Assembly: GCF_000255295.1 (NCBI RefSeq)
Contig: NC_017030.1
Location: forward strand, 8,096,328 to 8,160,327
Source of the DNA: Corallococcus coralloides DSM 2259
GTDB taxonomy: Bacteria; Myxococcota; Myxococcia; Myxococcales; Myxococcaceae
DNA: 64,000 nucleotides
Direction of reading: 5' to 3'
Positions 55,844 to 64,000 of the stretch are shown piece after piece. A model generated the notes under the pieces. The model made no database searches, was not told where the DNA came from, and saw only the letters and a list, made by a program, of their open reading frames with translations. Within the stretch, counting starts at the first letter, position 1, and the number at the start of each line of letters is the position of its first letter. Both the position numbers and the translations under genes were made by a program.

Positions 55844-56055
55844 TCGGGCAGCCCGGCGTCCGAGGTGGCCGGCGGCACCGTGGGGCCCGAGGGCTCCACG
55901 GGTCCGCGCGGCGACTGCTGCGCGGGCACCGTCTCCGCGGTGGGTGGGGGCAACGGCGCCGGACGGGGCGCGCGGGGACTGCCCTTGATACCGCACGCCA
56001 CCAGCACGAGCGTCAGGCTGGTGGCGGCGCACAGCCGCGGGAGCGAGGAGCGCAT
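55840..56055 (-). CDS. Small LptM/YifL-like lipoprotein
   Basis: A 71-residue lipoprotein with a signal ending LTLVLVAC and lipid Cys21, followed directly by GIKGSPRAPRP, very like the CGxKGPLYxP start of LptM (YifL), an outer-membrane lipoprotein that helps assemble the LptD/E lipopolysaccharide gate. In enterobacteria the gene also lies beside lysA/dapF, so context supports the match. The tail is a Pro-rich linker. It overlaps lysA by four bases and follows the next gene upstream by three bases. Confidence 0.65.
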
Positions 56056-56058
56056 GGG

Positions 56059-57927
56059 CTAGAACCGGATGGCCAGCATGCCGCGGATGGCGTGCGCGGT
56101 GCTGAGCTCCTGGCCCGGCAGGCCCAGGTCCTTCAGGCCGTCCAGCGGGAAGAGGATGCCGTAGTCGATGCCCGCCACGAAGCCGTCTTCCGTGACGTAG
56201 CGCGCGCCGATGTCCGCCTCCAGGCCCAGGCTCCTGCTGATGGAGGACGGCGTGGACTCCGCGTAGAACGCCTGCGAGTAGATGACGCTGCCGTAGACGT
56301 CGAAGCCCTCCGCGATGGAGTACTTGAGGCCCGGCTTCACGTAGAACGCGTCCGTGACGCCATTGAGGATGGACCGCCACAGGATGACGTCCACGCGGTA
56401 GTCGCGGTTGAAGCGGAAGTTGCGGATGGCGTTGTCGCTGCAGCCGCCGTTGTCGCAGCTGTACTGACGGCCCTCCACGTCGCCCGGCGCGGTGTTGCCG
56501 TCCGAGCCCGAGCCCTGGCGGCCCGGGTAGTTGCCGAAGCCCGGCGCCCTGTCACCTGAGGCGAAGCCCGCCTCGATGCCCAGGTGCAGCTTGTTCTCGA
56601 TGACGTGGAACTCCGTCTGGAGCACGCCGCCGAACTGCGCCACGCGCAGCGACTGGGTGGTGGGCTCGTTGGCCGTGGTGGCGCGCCCTTCGATGGTGCC
56701 CAGCTGCGCGGCGAACTCCGCCTCGATGCGGAACTTCTTCTCCTGGTACTTGAACCACAGGTCCGGGATGTAGAGCGTGCCGCCGCGCGGGACGAACGTC
56801 GGCGTGGTGACGGTGACGGGGATGGAGGGGTTGGCGTCCTCGAAGGGGACGCCCGTCTCCGTCAGGGTGGCGTACCGCTGCGTGCGGTAGGTGAAGTACA
56901 GGCCGTAGTTGAGGACGCCCTGGTTGTTGTCCAGCTTGGCCTTCTGCTGCTGGTCGGTGTCGCGCCGCGCGATGGCCAGCACCAGGCTGTGCGCGTCGTC
57001 GGACTGGGTGAGGTCCACCGGCTCGCCCAGGGTGTTGGCCTTCTCCGTGGACAACCCCTCCGAGTTGAAGTCCAGCATGGGCGTCACGTACCAGCCGGCG
57101 AACGGCTCGGTGACGAACTGGATGCGGTCCACCGTGTCGCCGTAGTCGCAGTCCAGGCAGTTGCCGTCGTTGCGCAGCATGCCCAGGCCCCAGTGGCTGC
57201 CCATGCGGCCGAAGCGCAGGATGCCCACCGGCGTCGTCACCTCACCGTACGCGCGCCGCACGATGACGGAGTCCTTCCACGCGTTGACGGCGGAGTTGGA
57301 CGGGGACTCGTTCTCGGAGAAGAGCGTGAAGTTGTTGCGCCCGTCCCCGCTGTAGGCGCTGTCCGGGTTGGAGCCCAAGAGGACGTTGTCCAGCGCGTCC
57401 ACCTGCGCCTTGATGCGCACGTCCTCGGAGACGTTGAAGGACGGCTCCAGGCGGAAGCGCATGTTGGCGCCGGCCTGGGTCTGCTCGGAGGCGGAGCGCG
57501 GCGAGCGCGTCCACAGCTGGCGGCCCAGGGGCGTGCCGGAGGGCAGCGCGGGCTTGCCCAGGTCGAACTTGTAGAAGAGCACGGGGCGCACGCGCAGGTA
57601 GCCGTCCAGCGTGAACAGCTCCAGCTTGCGCTTCTCCTCCGTCCACTCCTCCTGCCAGTCGTTGTTGGCCACGGCCTGGGTGGCCGTCTGGGCGCGGATG
57701 TCCTCGCGCAGCTCCTGACGCGTGGCCTCCAGGCGCTGCTCCAGCTCCTCGCGGCTGACGGAACCTTCGGAGGTGGGGGCGGGGGAAACGGCGGCCGGAG
57801 CCGCGGGAGCCGCGGCGGGAGCCGACTCCTGGGGTGCCGAGGGCGTGGTGCCACCATCGGGCACCGGCGTCTGCGCGGTGGCCGTGGACGAGGCGACGAG
57901 CAGCGCCGCCAGCAGGACGTGAGACAT
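56059..57927 (-). CDS. Outer-membrane-like protein (TIGR04551-type)
   Basis: A 622-residue protein with a short signal peptide (MSHVLLAALLVASSTATAQ), a Pro/Ala-rich linker to about 55, a coiled helix (about 58-90) and then beta-alternating sequence to a terminal RF, as in outer-membrane barrels. I recall this as TIGR04551, found in myxobacteria, of unknown function. A Cys-containing loop (CDNGGC) near 485-490 and another CLDCDYGD near 257-264 may form disulfides. It heads the lysine/folate operon, three bases before the lipoprotein gene. Confidence 0.65.
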   Translation of the reverse strand: MSHVLLAALLVASSTATAQTPVPDGGTTPSAPQESAPAAAPAAPAAVSPAPTSEGSVSREELEQRLEATRQELREDIRAQTATQAVANNDWQEEWTEEKRKLELFTLDGYLRVRPVLFYKFDLGKPALPSGTPLGRQLWTRSPRSASEQTQAGANMRFRLEPSFNVSEDVRIKAQVDALDNVLLGSNPDSAYSGDGRNNFTLFSENESPSNSAVNAWKDSVIVRRAYGEVTTPVGILRFGRMGSHWGLGMLRNDGNCLDCDYGDTVDRIQFVTEPFAGWYVTPMLDFNSEGLSTEKANTLGEPVDLTQSDDAHSLVLAIARRDTDQQQKAKLDNNQGVLNYGLYFTYRTQRYATLTETGVPFEDANPSIPVTVTTPTFVPRGGTLYIPDLWFKYQEKKFRIEAEFAAQLGTIEGRATTANEPTTQSLRVAQFGGVLQTEFHVIENKLHLGIEAGFASGDRAPGFGNYPGRQGSGSDGNTAPGDVEGRQYSCDNGGCSDNAIRNFRFNRDYRVDVILWRSILNGVTDAFYVKPGLKYSIAEGFDVYGSVIYSQAFYAESTPSSISRSLGLEADIGARYVTEDGFVAGIDYGILFPLDGLKDLGLPGQELSTAHAIRGMLAIRF

Positions 57928-58006
57928 GGTCAACGGTCTCCGGGGCCGCGATATGACGCGGCCGGGTGTAAAGGGCGGGCGATTCAAGCCATGCCCCCCT
58001 GGGGTG

Positions 58007-58909
58007 TCAACGTCTACGGGATCGGGGTTTCGGGCCGGCAACGGCGGAAGCCGGCCCCTTCCCCGCCGCCGTCCCCTTCCGGGACGCGCGGACAGCAACC
58101 GTGGAGAGCGGCTGACATTTCGGACAGAAATGCGTGGTGCGCCCACCCTGGGTGAAGGACTCCACGGTCGTACCGCACTTCGAGCAAGGCCCCTCAGCCC
58201 TTCCATAGACGCGGAAGCGGTTCACGGAGCCTGCCTCCTCCAGGTAGGTGATGTCCTCGCCCTCCTGCTCCTTGAAGGCGAAGTCGAAGGCGGCGTGGAT
58301 GGCCCGGGCCAGGTGCTTCCAGTCGTCCGGCGTGAGGGTGCCGGGCTTGCGCGCCGGGTGGAGCCCCGCGCGGAAGAGCGCCTCCGCGGCGTGGATGTTG
58401 CCCAGGCCGGCGACGCGGCCCTGGTCCATCAGCGCCACCTTCAGGTCCTGCTTGGAGTCCCCCACCGCCTCCTGGAGCTGGGGGCCGGTGAGCCCTTCGG
58501 TCAGCGGGTCTATCCCCAGGGCCTTCACCGCGGGCAATTCCCACAATTCCTTCGCGGGCACGGGCTCCATGCGGCCGAAGAGGCGTGGATCACTGAAGTG
58601 GACCACGTGGCCGTCTTCCAGGTGGAAGCGGGCGCGGCTGTAGGGGACGGGCTCGCCCTCCTTGCGGCGCACGAACTTGCCCGTCATGCCCAGGTGGGCC
58701 ATCAGGCCGTGGCCGCCCTCCAGGGTGATGAGCAGGTACTTCCCCTTGCGCTCCAGGGCCGTCACCCGCCCGGTGAGCCGGGTGAAGTGGGGCAGCTCCG
58801 CGCCCCGGAAGACGCGGGTCGCATCCGCTTCCGCGCGCACGATGCGGTGGCCCTTGAACCAGCGCTCCAGGTTGCGCCGGGCGATCTCCACTTCCGGTAG
58901 TTCAGGCAT
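58007..58909 (-). CDS. mutM: Formamidopyrimidine-DNA glycosylase
   Basis: A 300-residue bifunctional base-excision enzyme for 8-oxoguanine. N-terminal PELPEVE (Pro2 nucleophile, Glu3), Lys in ERKGKYLL, GNIHAAEALFRAGLHP, and the C-terminal zinc finger CSKC/CPKC near 240-270 with the damage-recognition Arg in GGRTTHFCP. A basic Ala/Gly tail of about 30 residues follows the finger. It lies divergent from the M48 peptidase gene, with 150 bases between. Confidence 0.96.
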   Translation of the reverse strand: MPELPEVEIARRNLERWFKGHRIVRAEADATRVFRGAELPHFTRLTGRVTALERKGKYLLITLEGGHGLMAHLGMTGKFVRRKEGEPVPYSRARFHLEDGHVVHFSDPRLFGRMEPVPAKELWELPAVKALGIDPLTEGLTGPQLQEAVGDSKQDLKVALMDQGRVAGLGNIHAAEALFRAGLHPARKPGTLTPDDWKHLARAIHAAFDFAFKEQEGEDITYLEEAGSVNRFRVYGRAEGPCSKCGTTVESFTQGGRTTHFCPKCQPLSTVAVRASRKGTAAGKGPASAVAGPKPRSRRR

Positions 58910-59059
58910 CCAGGCGCCGGGGCATACCACCGGACTGTTTCCGGTGCATGTCCCCCGGTGGATGGCGCTCCGGGAAGGTGCTTGCCCGGGATGCGCAGGC
59001 GCGGCTACGACGGGCCGGGAAAGCTTCCACCCACTGAGCAAAGAAGGGACGACGCACCC

Positions 59060-59884
59060 ATGCAACGGATGGTCACCGCACTCTTGACCCTCACCCTGGC
59101 CTCGGGCCTCTCCACGGGCTGCACCAAGCAGCGCGTGGGCGCGGAGAAGGCGATCGCCAGTGTCCTCATCTCCGACGAGCAGGAGAACGAGCTCGGCCTC
59201 CAGGTGAAGAAGGAGCTCGAGACGAAGGAGAACATCAAGTACGTGGAGGACCCGGAGGTCCTGGCGTACGTCCGGGGCATCTCCCAGCCCATCCTCGCGC
59301 AGGCCAACAAGGACCGCTCCGGGGTGAAGTGGAAGGTCAACGTCATCAACGACCCGAAGACGGTCAACGCCTTCGCCACGCCGGGCGGCTTCCTCTACGT
59401 GTACACGGGCCTCCTGCTCGCGGCGGACACGGAGGCGGAGCTGGCGGGCGTGATGGCGCACGAGGCGGGCCACGTGGTGGGCCGGCACTCCGCGCGCGCC
59501 ATGGTGAACGCCTACGGCCTGCAGGCCATCACCCAGGTGGCGCTGGGCCAGAACCCGGGCACCGCCGCGCAGATCGCCGCGCAGCTGGCGGGCGGCGGGC
59601 TGCAGCTGGCGCACGGCCGCAGTGAAGAGACGGAAGCGGACGAGTACGGCGCGAAGTACGCCTCCGCCGCGGGCTTCGACCCCAACGGCCTCATCACCTT
59701 CTTCCAGAAGCTCCAGAAGGAGCAGGGCTCCACGCCGGGCGTGCTCAAGTGGCTGTCCACGCACCCCACCAACGAGGACCGCATCGCGCACCTGCGGAAG
59801 ATCATCGCGCAGCAGGGGCTCAAGGGTGACCGCAACACCGCGGGCGGGCTGACGGCCATCCAGGCGAAGCTGCCCAAGCAGTAG
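59060..59884 (+). CDS. Lipoprotein M48-family metalloprotease
   Basis: A 274-residue lipoprotein with signal ending LSTGC (Cys21). The zinc site is HEAGH (134-138), the third ligand lies in EETEADEYGAKY (about 189-200), and NAFATPGGFLYVYTGLL precedes the active site. The short form without TPRs resembles periplasmic M48C peptidases related to BepA/LoiP that control outer-membrane protein quality. It converges on yihY. The cleavage target is unknown. Confidence 0.9.
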   Translation: MQRMVTALLTLTLASGLSTGCTKQRVGAEKAIASVLISDEQENELGLQVKKELETKENIKYVEDPEVLAYVRGISQPILAQANKDRSGVKWKVNVINDPKTVNAFATPGGFLYVYTGLLLAADTEAELAGVMAHEAGHVVGRHSARAMVNAYGLQAITQVALGQNPGTAAQIAAQLAGGGLQLAHGRSEETEADEYGAKYASAAGFDPNGLITFFQKLQKEQGSTPGVLKWLSTHPTNEDRIAHLRKIIAQQGLKGDRNTAGGLTAIQAKLPKQ

Positions 59885-59914
59885 TCAGTCGCCCCTTCCG
59901 GGTCCCCGGCGCTC

Positions 59915-60964
59915 TCAGTGCACGGACGGGTTGTCGCTCCCGTCCGGCATGAGGCCCGGGGGCTCCGGGTCCTTGCCCTCCGCCACGCGGCGCTTGCGCC
60001 TGAACAGCGCGAGCCGCGTCTTCCGGGCGCTGGCGGCGCTCTTGGCCGCGCCGGGCGTCTTGAGGGGCGGCTCCAGGGGCGCGGGCTGGCCGAAGTCCCG
60101 CGCGCCCTTGGCCTTCCCCTCCGCGGAGGCGTGCTCGAGGATGGCGTTGAGCTCCCCTCCGAGGATGAAGATGAGCCCGGAGATGTAGAGCCACAAGAGC
60201 AGCACCACCACGCCACCGATGGAGCCGTAGGTGACGTCGTACTTGCCGAAGTGCTCCACGTACTGGGTGAAGCCCCAGGTGCTGCCCAGCCACGCCAGGG
60301 TGCCAATCACGGAGCCCGGGGTGATGTACTTGAAGCGCTGCTTCACGTCCGGCAGCAGGTAGTAGCAGAGCGACAGCATCAGCATCACCAGCGCCGCGGT
60401 GAAGGGCCAGCGCAGCCAGGACCAGACGAGGTGGAACTCGTCGATGAGCGCCAGCTTGTCCGCCACCCACGCCCCCACGCGCCCGCCCAGGAGCAGGATG
60501 GCGAAGGACAGGGGGATCAGCAGGCCGCCCATCAGCGTCACCAGCAGCGCCAGGCCCTGCGTCTTCCAGTAGGGCCGGGACTCCGACACGTCGTAGGCCA
60601 GGTTGAGCGCCTTGCGCAGGGCATCCACGCCGCGCGACGCGGTCCACAGCGCCACGACGAGACCCACGGTGAGCAGCCGGGGGCGCGTCTCGCCGACGAT
60701 GGAGGTCAGGTGCTGGCTCACCACGCCCAGCGCGTCGCCGGGCACCAGCGGGCGGATGCGGTCCATCATCGCGTCCACGGCGCCGGGCGCGAACGGCATG
60801 TACGCCACCAGCGTGACGAGGAAGAACAGGAAGGGGAACAGGGAGAAGATGAAGTAGTAGGACAGCTGCGCCGCCACGTCGGTGACGGTGTCCTCTTCAA
60901 TCTCCTTCCAGAAGCGCCGCGCGAACTCCCTCCACGTCAGGTACTTGAGCCGTGGCAGCCCCAT
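59915..60964 (-). CDS. YihY/BrkB-like membrane protein
   Basis: A 349-residue protein of the YihY (UPF0761/BrkB) family. Six membrane segments; the signature AAQLSYYFIFSLFPFLFFLV and RGVDALRKALNLAYDV precede ITPGSVIGTLAWLGSTWGF and YVEHFGKYDVTYGSIGGVVVLLLWLY. A basic cytosolic tail of about 65 residues follows. Once annotated as ribonuclease BN, the family has no proven enzymatic role. Converges with the M48 gene. Confidence 0.9.
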   Translation of the reverse strand: MGLPRLKYLTWREFARRFWKEIEEDTVTDVAAQLSYYFIFSLFPFLFFLVTLVAYMPFAPGAVDAMMDRIRPLVPGDALGVVSQHLTSIVGETRPRLLTVGLVVALWTASRGVDALRKALNLAYDVSESRPYWKTQGLALLVTLMGGLLIPLSFAILLLGGRVGAWVADKLALIDEFHLVWSWLRWPFTAALVMLMLSLCYYLLPDVKQRFKYITPGSVIGTLAWLGSTWGFTQYVEHFGKYDVTYGSIGGVVVLLLWLYISGLIFILGGELNAILEHASAEGKAKGARDFGQPAPLEPPLKTPGAAKSAASARKTRLALFRRKRRVAEGKDPEPPGLMPDGSDNPSVH

Positions 60965-61083
60965 GTGCTTCCCCCTCCGGGTCTGTGGGGAGCCAATGTG
61001 TGGACGGCCCGGCCATTCGGCAGCAGGCGGCCAGCCGAGCGCTCGCGGCCGGAGGCACCAGGCGCTGTGCCGGGTGTTGAACG

Positions 61084-61974
61084 CTAGACGAGGCCGGAGG
61101 GCAGGTAGCGGCCCAGCAGCGGACGCAGGCGGCTCTTCACTTCGGCGGGGATGCGGGTGCGGTCGGTGAAGATGGCCAGCGCCAGCGCGCTGGCACAGCG
61201 GCAGGCGGTGGGCGTGCTCGCGATGCGGGGCAGCGCGCGGCGCAGGAGCGCGGCGCCATGGGCGGTGACGGCGTCCAGCCGCTGGGTGAACTGCGGCAGG
61301 AGCGCTTCGGGTTCCTGGCCCGCGGGCTGCGAGCGCCAGGAGTCGTGGTCGGTGGGCAGCGCGATGAGGGCGTAGTGCAGCTCAGCCTCGCGGGCGAGCC
61401 GCGCCTCCGGCATGGCGGTGAGCCCCACCAGGTCCCCGCCCCACGTGCGGTACAGCTGGCTCTCCGCCTGGGTGCTCAGGGAGGGGCCCTCGATGCAGAC
61501 GTAGGTCGCGGAGGAGTGCACCTCCGTGTCGCTCCTGGGGGCCGCGTCGATGAGCGTCTGGCGCAGGGTGGCGCAGAAGGGCTGGGCCAGCTCCACGTGC
61601 ACGGCGACGTCGTCGTAGAAGGTGCAGGGGCGGCGGTAGGTCCGGTCGATGACCTGATCCGGCAGGGCCAGGTGCAGCGGCTGGATGGCGTCACGCAGGC
61701 TGCCGACAGTGCCGGTGGCGATGACGTGGGTGACGCCGAGCGACTTCAGGGCGAAGAGGTTGGCGCGGTAGGGGGCGCGGGTGGCGTTGTGGACGTGGCC
61801 CTGGCCGTGGCGGAAGACGAAGACGATGGGGACACCGTCCAGCTCCGTGGCGATGAATGGGGCGCTGTGGGGCCCGAAGGGCGTCTCCACGGAGAGGTGT
61901 TCGCCGCGCCCCTGGAGTCCCAGGGCCTGGTAGAGGGCCTGGCCCCCGATGATGCCCACCTTGACCGCCGCCAT
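61084..61974 (-). CDS. mtnP: S-methyl-5'-thioadenosine phosphorylase-like enzyme
   Basis: A 296-residue nucleoside phosphorylase of the MTAP/PNP class, which cleaves methylthioadenosine (or a purine nucleoside) with phosphate. RHGQGHVHNATRAPYRANLF, VTHVIATGTVGSL and CIEGPSLSTQAES are characteristic of the MTAP branch, and LVGLTAMPEARLAREAELHY contains the ribose/base site. The exact base preference (adenine versus hypoxanthine) is uncertain. It is 119 bases upstream of yihY on the same strand and divergent from the gene at 62070. Confidence 0.82.
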   Translation of the reverse strand: MAAVKVGIIGGQALYQALGLQGRGEHLSVETPFGPHSAPFIATELDGVPIVFVFRHGQGHVHNATRAPYRANLFALKSLGVTHVIATGTVGSLRDAIQPLHLALPDQVIDRTYRRPCTFYDDVAVHVELAQPFCATLRQTLIDAAPRSDTEVHSSATYVCIEGPSLSTQAESQLYRTWGGDLVGLTAMPEARLAREAELHYALIALPTDHDSWRSQPAGQEPEALLPQFTQRLDAVTAHGAALLRRALPRIASTPTACRCASALALAIFTDRTRIPAEVKSRLRPLLGRYLPSGLV

Positions 61975-62069
61975 GCGTCTCCTCTCGCCCGGTCGCCGGG
62001 CGTGGGCCTGACGATATCGCGGGGGGCTCGCCCAGGAAGCGCGGAAGACTGGTAGCTTTCACATTTGCC

Positions 62070-62885
62070 ATGCGTCTTCTTCCGCGCCTCGTTGTCCTCA
62101 GCGTCCTGTTTGGAACCCCTGCCCTGGCCGGTCCCGTCCCGCCCGGCTGCGAGGAGGACGCCACCACGTGCAAGGAGGACTGCACCATCGAGTACGGCGG
62201 CAACGGCGCCGCCCTCAAGAAGCTGACGCGCTGTTTCGACGGCTGCCTGGAGACTCGCACCCAGTGCACCCGTCGGTTCAACGCGGTGAACAACCGGGCG
62301 CCGGACGCACCGGAGGCCGCGCCCGAGCGCCGGACGAGCAAGACGGAAGCGGCCAAGCTGCGCGAAATCCAGGAGAAGGACCGCCGCCGCGAGGAGGACC
62401 CGTTCGGCGACGAGGAGAACAAGCAGCCGCGCGCGAGGCCGGTGCGCGACTCCTACGATGATCCGCCGGAGCCGCCCCCGGAGCGCACGGGCTACCGCGC
62501 GTCGGACGAGAAGCCCGCGAAGAACAACGGGCGGCAGCAGGCAGCCGTCCCAGCGAAGGCCCGGGAGCCGGCGCGCACGCCGCCCCCGCCCTCTCCCGCC
62601 GTGGCGCCCGAACCGGAGCCCCGGCGCGCGGAGACGCCCGACATCGAGGCCTTCGCGGAGCCGCCGCCCCGCGCGGAGCCGCCCCCGCGCAAGCCCGAGC
62701 CGAAGCCGGTGGTGGCCGAGCCCGCGCAGCCGAGCCGCTCGGACGACGAGGACCTGCCGGCCCCGCCGCCTCCGCCGGTGGCGAAGAAGGAGCCGCCGCC
62801 CCGCATTCAGGAGCCGCCGCGTCCCGCCATTCCGGCGGAGCCCGCCCGGAAGGACATCTCCGAGTGGGACCCCAACGGCGACTGA
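62070..62885 (+). CDS. Exported Cys-rich/Pro-rich protein of unknown function
   Basis: A 271-residue protein with signal peptide MRLLPRLVVLSVLFGTPALAG. Residues 27-68 hold six cysteines (C-EEDATT-C-KEDC, C-FDGC, C-TRR), enough for three disulfides in a small exported domain. The rest is a highly charged and Pro-rich tail with repeated PEPPPR/PPP blocks, likely unstructured. No family recognised. The downstream hairpin terminator and convergent neighbour show it is a single-gene unit. Confidence 0.7.
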   Translation: MRLLPRLVVLSVLFGTPALAGPVPPGCEEDATTCKEDCTIEYGGNGAALKKLTRCFDGCLETRTQCTRRFNAVNNRAPDAPEAAPERRTSKTEAAKLREIQEKDRRREEDPFGDEENKQPRARPVRDSYDDPPEPPPERTGYRASDEKPAKNNGRQQAAVPAKAREPARTPPPPSPAVAPEPEPRRAETPDIEAFAEPPPRAEPPPRKPEPKPVVAEPAQPSRSDDEDLPAPPPPPVAKKEPPPRIQEPPRPAIPAEPARKDISEWDPNGD

Positions 62886-62913
62886 CGCCGTCTGCCGCAC
62901 GAGCACGCAGCCA

Positions 62914-62951
62914 GAAGCCCTCCGCGAGGCAGCCTGCCTTCGGAGGGCTTC
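62914..62951. terminator. Intrinsic terminator between convergent genes
   Basis: Perfect eleven-base stem GAAGCCCTCCG/CGGAGGGCTTC enclosing an inner AGGCA/TGCCT pair, followed by GTTCTT. Serves the gene at 62070 and possibly the ATP-grasp gene on the other strand. Confidence 0.75.
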
Positions 62952-62956
62952 GTTCT

Positions 62957-63808
62957 TCAGCCCGCGCGCTCGCGCTCCACGTCCAGGACGCGCTGCCAGA
63001 GCGCGAAGGGCGACACGCCCACGTAGCCGCTCTCCTGGCCGTCGTTGCACTCGATGACGATCCACCGGCCGGACACCTCCTGGGCCACGTCGACGACGAG
63101 GAACGGGAGCACGACCCGGCGCGCCGCCTCGCCCGCGAGCGCCAAGGCGTCCCGCTCTTCCTGGGGCGTCAGCGCGTACGGCGTCCCCTGCCACCAGTAG
63201 GGCCCGAAGCCCACCAGCTGCTGCCGCCACCAGAAGGTGCGGAACTCGAACGAGCGCGGCAGCGCGTCCGCGCCCTGCGTGTCGTCCACGCGCCGCAGGG
63301 GCCGCAGCTCGCGGCACACCACCTGCTGCCAGTGCAGGATGTCGTCCTGAGCGTAGGCGTCCATGGCCTGGCGGAAGGCCTCCGGTCCCTCGATGATGGA
63401 GAGGGACTTGCGATGGCGGCTCGTCTGCCGCGCGCCCTTGAGGAACACCGGCCAGCCCAGCTGCGCCTCCACCGTGCGCGCGTCCGGAGGCGTGTCGAAC
63501 CAGCGGCTCCGGGGCGTCAGGTCCTCCAGCAGCGGATACCAGCGCGGAAGCTCCGTCGCGAGCAGGTGCTGCTCCGGCGAATGCACCAGCCGCACGCCCT
63601 GCGCCTCCAGCTCGCGGTAGCGCTCCGCGTAGTCGGGCCACGCGCCCGCGCGCGCGACGACTTCGATGGGCTCGTCGGGCAGCACATACGGCCGGCGGCA
63701 CGCGAAGAACCGGTCGAAGGCGAAGTCATAGACGCCCTTCCCCGTCGCCGCGGTGAGCAGCCACAGGCGGTCCTCGACCTTCAGGAGGTCCTCTCCGGGA
63801 CGCAGCAT
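62957..63808 (-). CDS. ATP-grasp (R2K-like) domain protein
   Basis: A 283-residue protein with ATP-grasp features in its second half: WPVFLKGARQTSRHRKSL (ATP-binding Lys), a middle FRTFWWRQQLVGFGPYWW block and RRVVLPFLVVDVAQEVSGRW followed by IVIECNDGQESGY, where Glu/Asn bind Mg. This resembles the R2K/DUF4343 subset of carboxylate-amine ligases with unknown substrates. Cytosolic. A preATP N-terminal domain of about 110 residues precedes it. Confidence 0.75.
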   Translation of the reverse strand: MLRPGEDLLKVEDRLWLLTAATGKGVYDFAFDRFFACRRPYVLPDEPIEVVARAGAWPDYAERYRELEAQGVRLVHSPEQHLLATELPRWYPLLEDLTPRSRWFDTPPDARTVEAQLGWPVFLKGARQTSRHRKSLSIIEGPEAFRQAMDAYAQDDILHWQQVVCRELRPLRRVDDTQGADALPRSFEFRTFWWRQQLVGFGPYWWQGTPYALTPQEERDALALAGEAARRVVLPFLVVDVAQEVSGRWIVIECNDGQESGYVGVSPFALWQRVLDVERERAG

Positions 63809-63850
63809 GGACGGCAGCGTGCGTCCGCCGCCCTTCCCGGGTCAACGCCC

Positions 63851-64000
63851 TCAGCCCGCGCGCACCACCACCGGCGCGGCCTTCACCGGCACACCCTGCG
63901 TCAGCCGCACGCCCACGAGCACCAGCGCGCCACCCAGCGCCAGCTCCCAGTGCAGCGCTTCATCCAGGAAGAGCCACGCGACCAGCGCCGTCACCGCCGG
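63851..64000 (-). CDS. C-terminal end of an EamA-type transporter (partial)
   Basis: The last 49 codons of a minus-strand gene whose start lies outside the window. PAVTALVAWLFLDEALHWEL followed by ALGGALVLVGVRLTQG is the final helix pair of EamA/RhaT transporters. The tail is Ala/Val-rich. Confidence 0.6.
   Translation of the reverse strand, partial: PAVTALVAWLFLDEALHWELALGGALVLVGVRLTQGVPVKAAPVVVRAG

Noticed and set aside
61986-62002. CGCCCGG/CCGGGCG hairpin upstream of the Cys-rich protein gene as operator
   Set aside because: Seven-base GC-only palindromes are expected by chance here; no repeat elsewhere in the intergenic region.

Overview
The window is a very GC-rich, gene-dense stretch of chromosome that looks myxobacterial (Myxococcota, most likely Myxococcaceae such as Corallococcus or Myxococcus). 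I infer this from overall gene content: a SitA-like lipoprotein with a DUF5953-like partner, a TIGR04551-like outer-membrane protein, two DUF3943-like proteins, and strong G/C at third codon positions that keeps antisense frames open. No tRNA, rRNA, CRISPR array, insertion sequence or prophage was seen.

Layout. 1-6.4 kb (minus): tatB-tatC-RCK-type NAD-binding membrane protein, an MFS transporter and a chemoreceptor gene cut by an in-frame amber codon. 6.5-7.6 kb: a histone-deacetylase-like hydrolase. 7.6-8.6 kb: a patch of broken genes. 8.7-10.9 kb (minus): LURP-one-like protein, an unassigned protein and a glutathione S-transferase. 11-28 kb: a sulfur-flavoured neighbourhood with two SulP anion transporters, two signal-less sulfatases and one formylglycine-generating enzyme, and between them a lipoprotein nuclease/partner pair with a frameshift, an outer-membrane protein coupled to a ThrE exporter, a symporter coupled to a secreted HAD phosphatase, and a ZntB transporter. 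28-37 kb: AsmA-like protein, single-domain response regulator, SDR, pyrF, penicillin-binding protein 1A, RluA-family pseudouridine synthase, pentapeptide protein. 37-45 kb: tandem DUF3943 paralogues, then a four-gene minus-strand run (S26-like/GNAT fusion, EamA transporter, MBL-fold hydrolase, MOSC protein) and a Coa1-like protein. 45-48 kb: acyl-CoA dehydrogenase-etfB-etfA. 48-50 kb: transaldolase and kdsD. 50-58 kb: a tightly packed eight-gene operon for lysine and folate steps (TIGR04551-like, LptM-like lipoprotein, lysA, dapA, dapB, FAH-family hydrolase, folK, TPR protein). 58-64 kb: mutM, M48 peptidase, YihY, mtnP-like phosphorylase, a secreted Cys/Pro-rich protein, an ATP-grasp protein and the end of an EamA transporter.

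How the genes fit together. The strongest system-level signals are the lysine/folate operon with four-base stop/start overlaps, the sulfatase/FGE/SulP neighbourhood, and the 12.95-14.6 kb lipoprotein toxin-like plus partner cassette. The last resembles the toxin/immunity cassettes that myxobacteria exchange through outer-membrane contact, but here the toxin-like gene is frameshifted. TatC carries a periplasmic insertion of about 160 residues, the most striking single-protein oddity. Three to four disrupted reading frames lie within 4.6-13.9 kb, either real decay or sequence errors.
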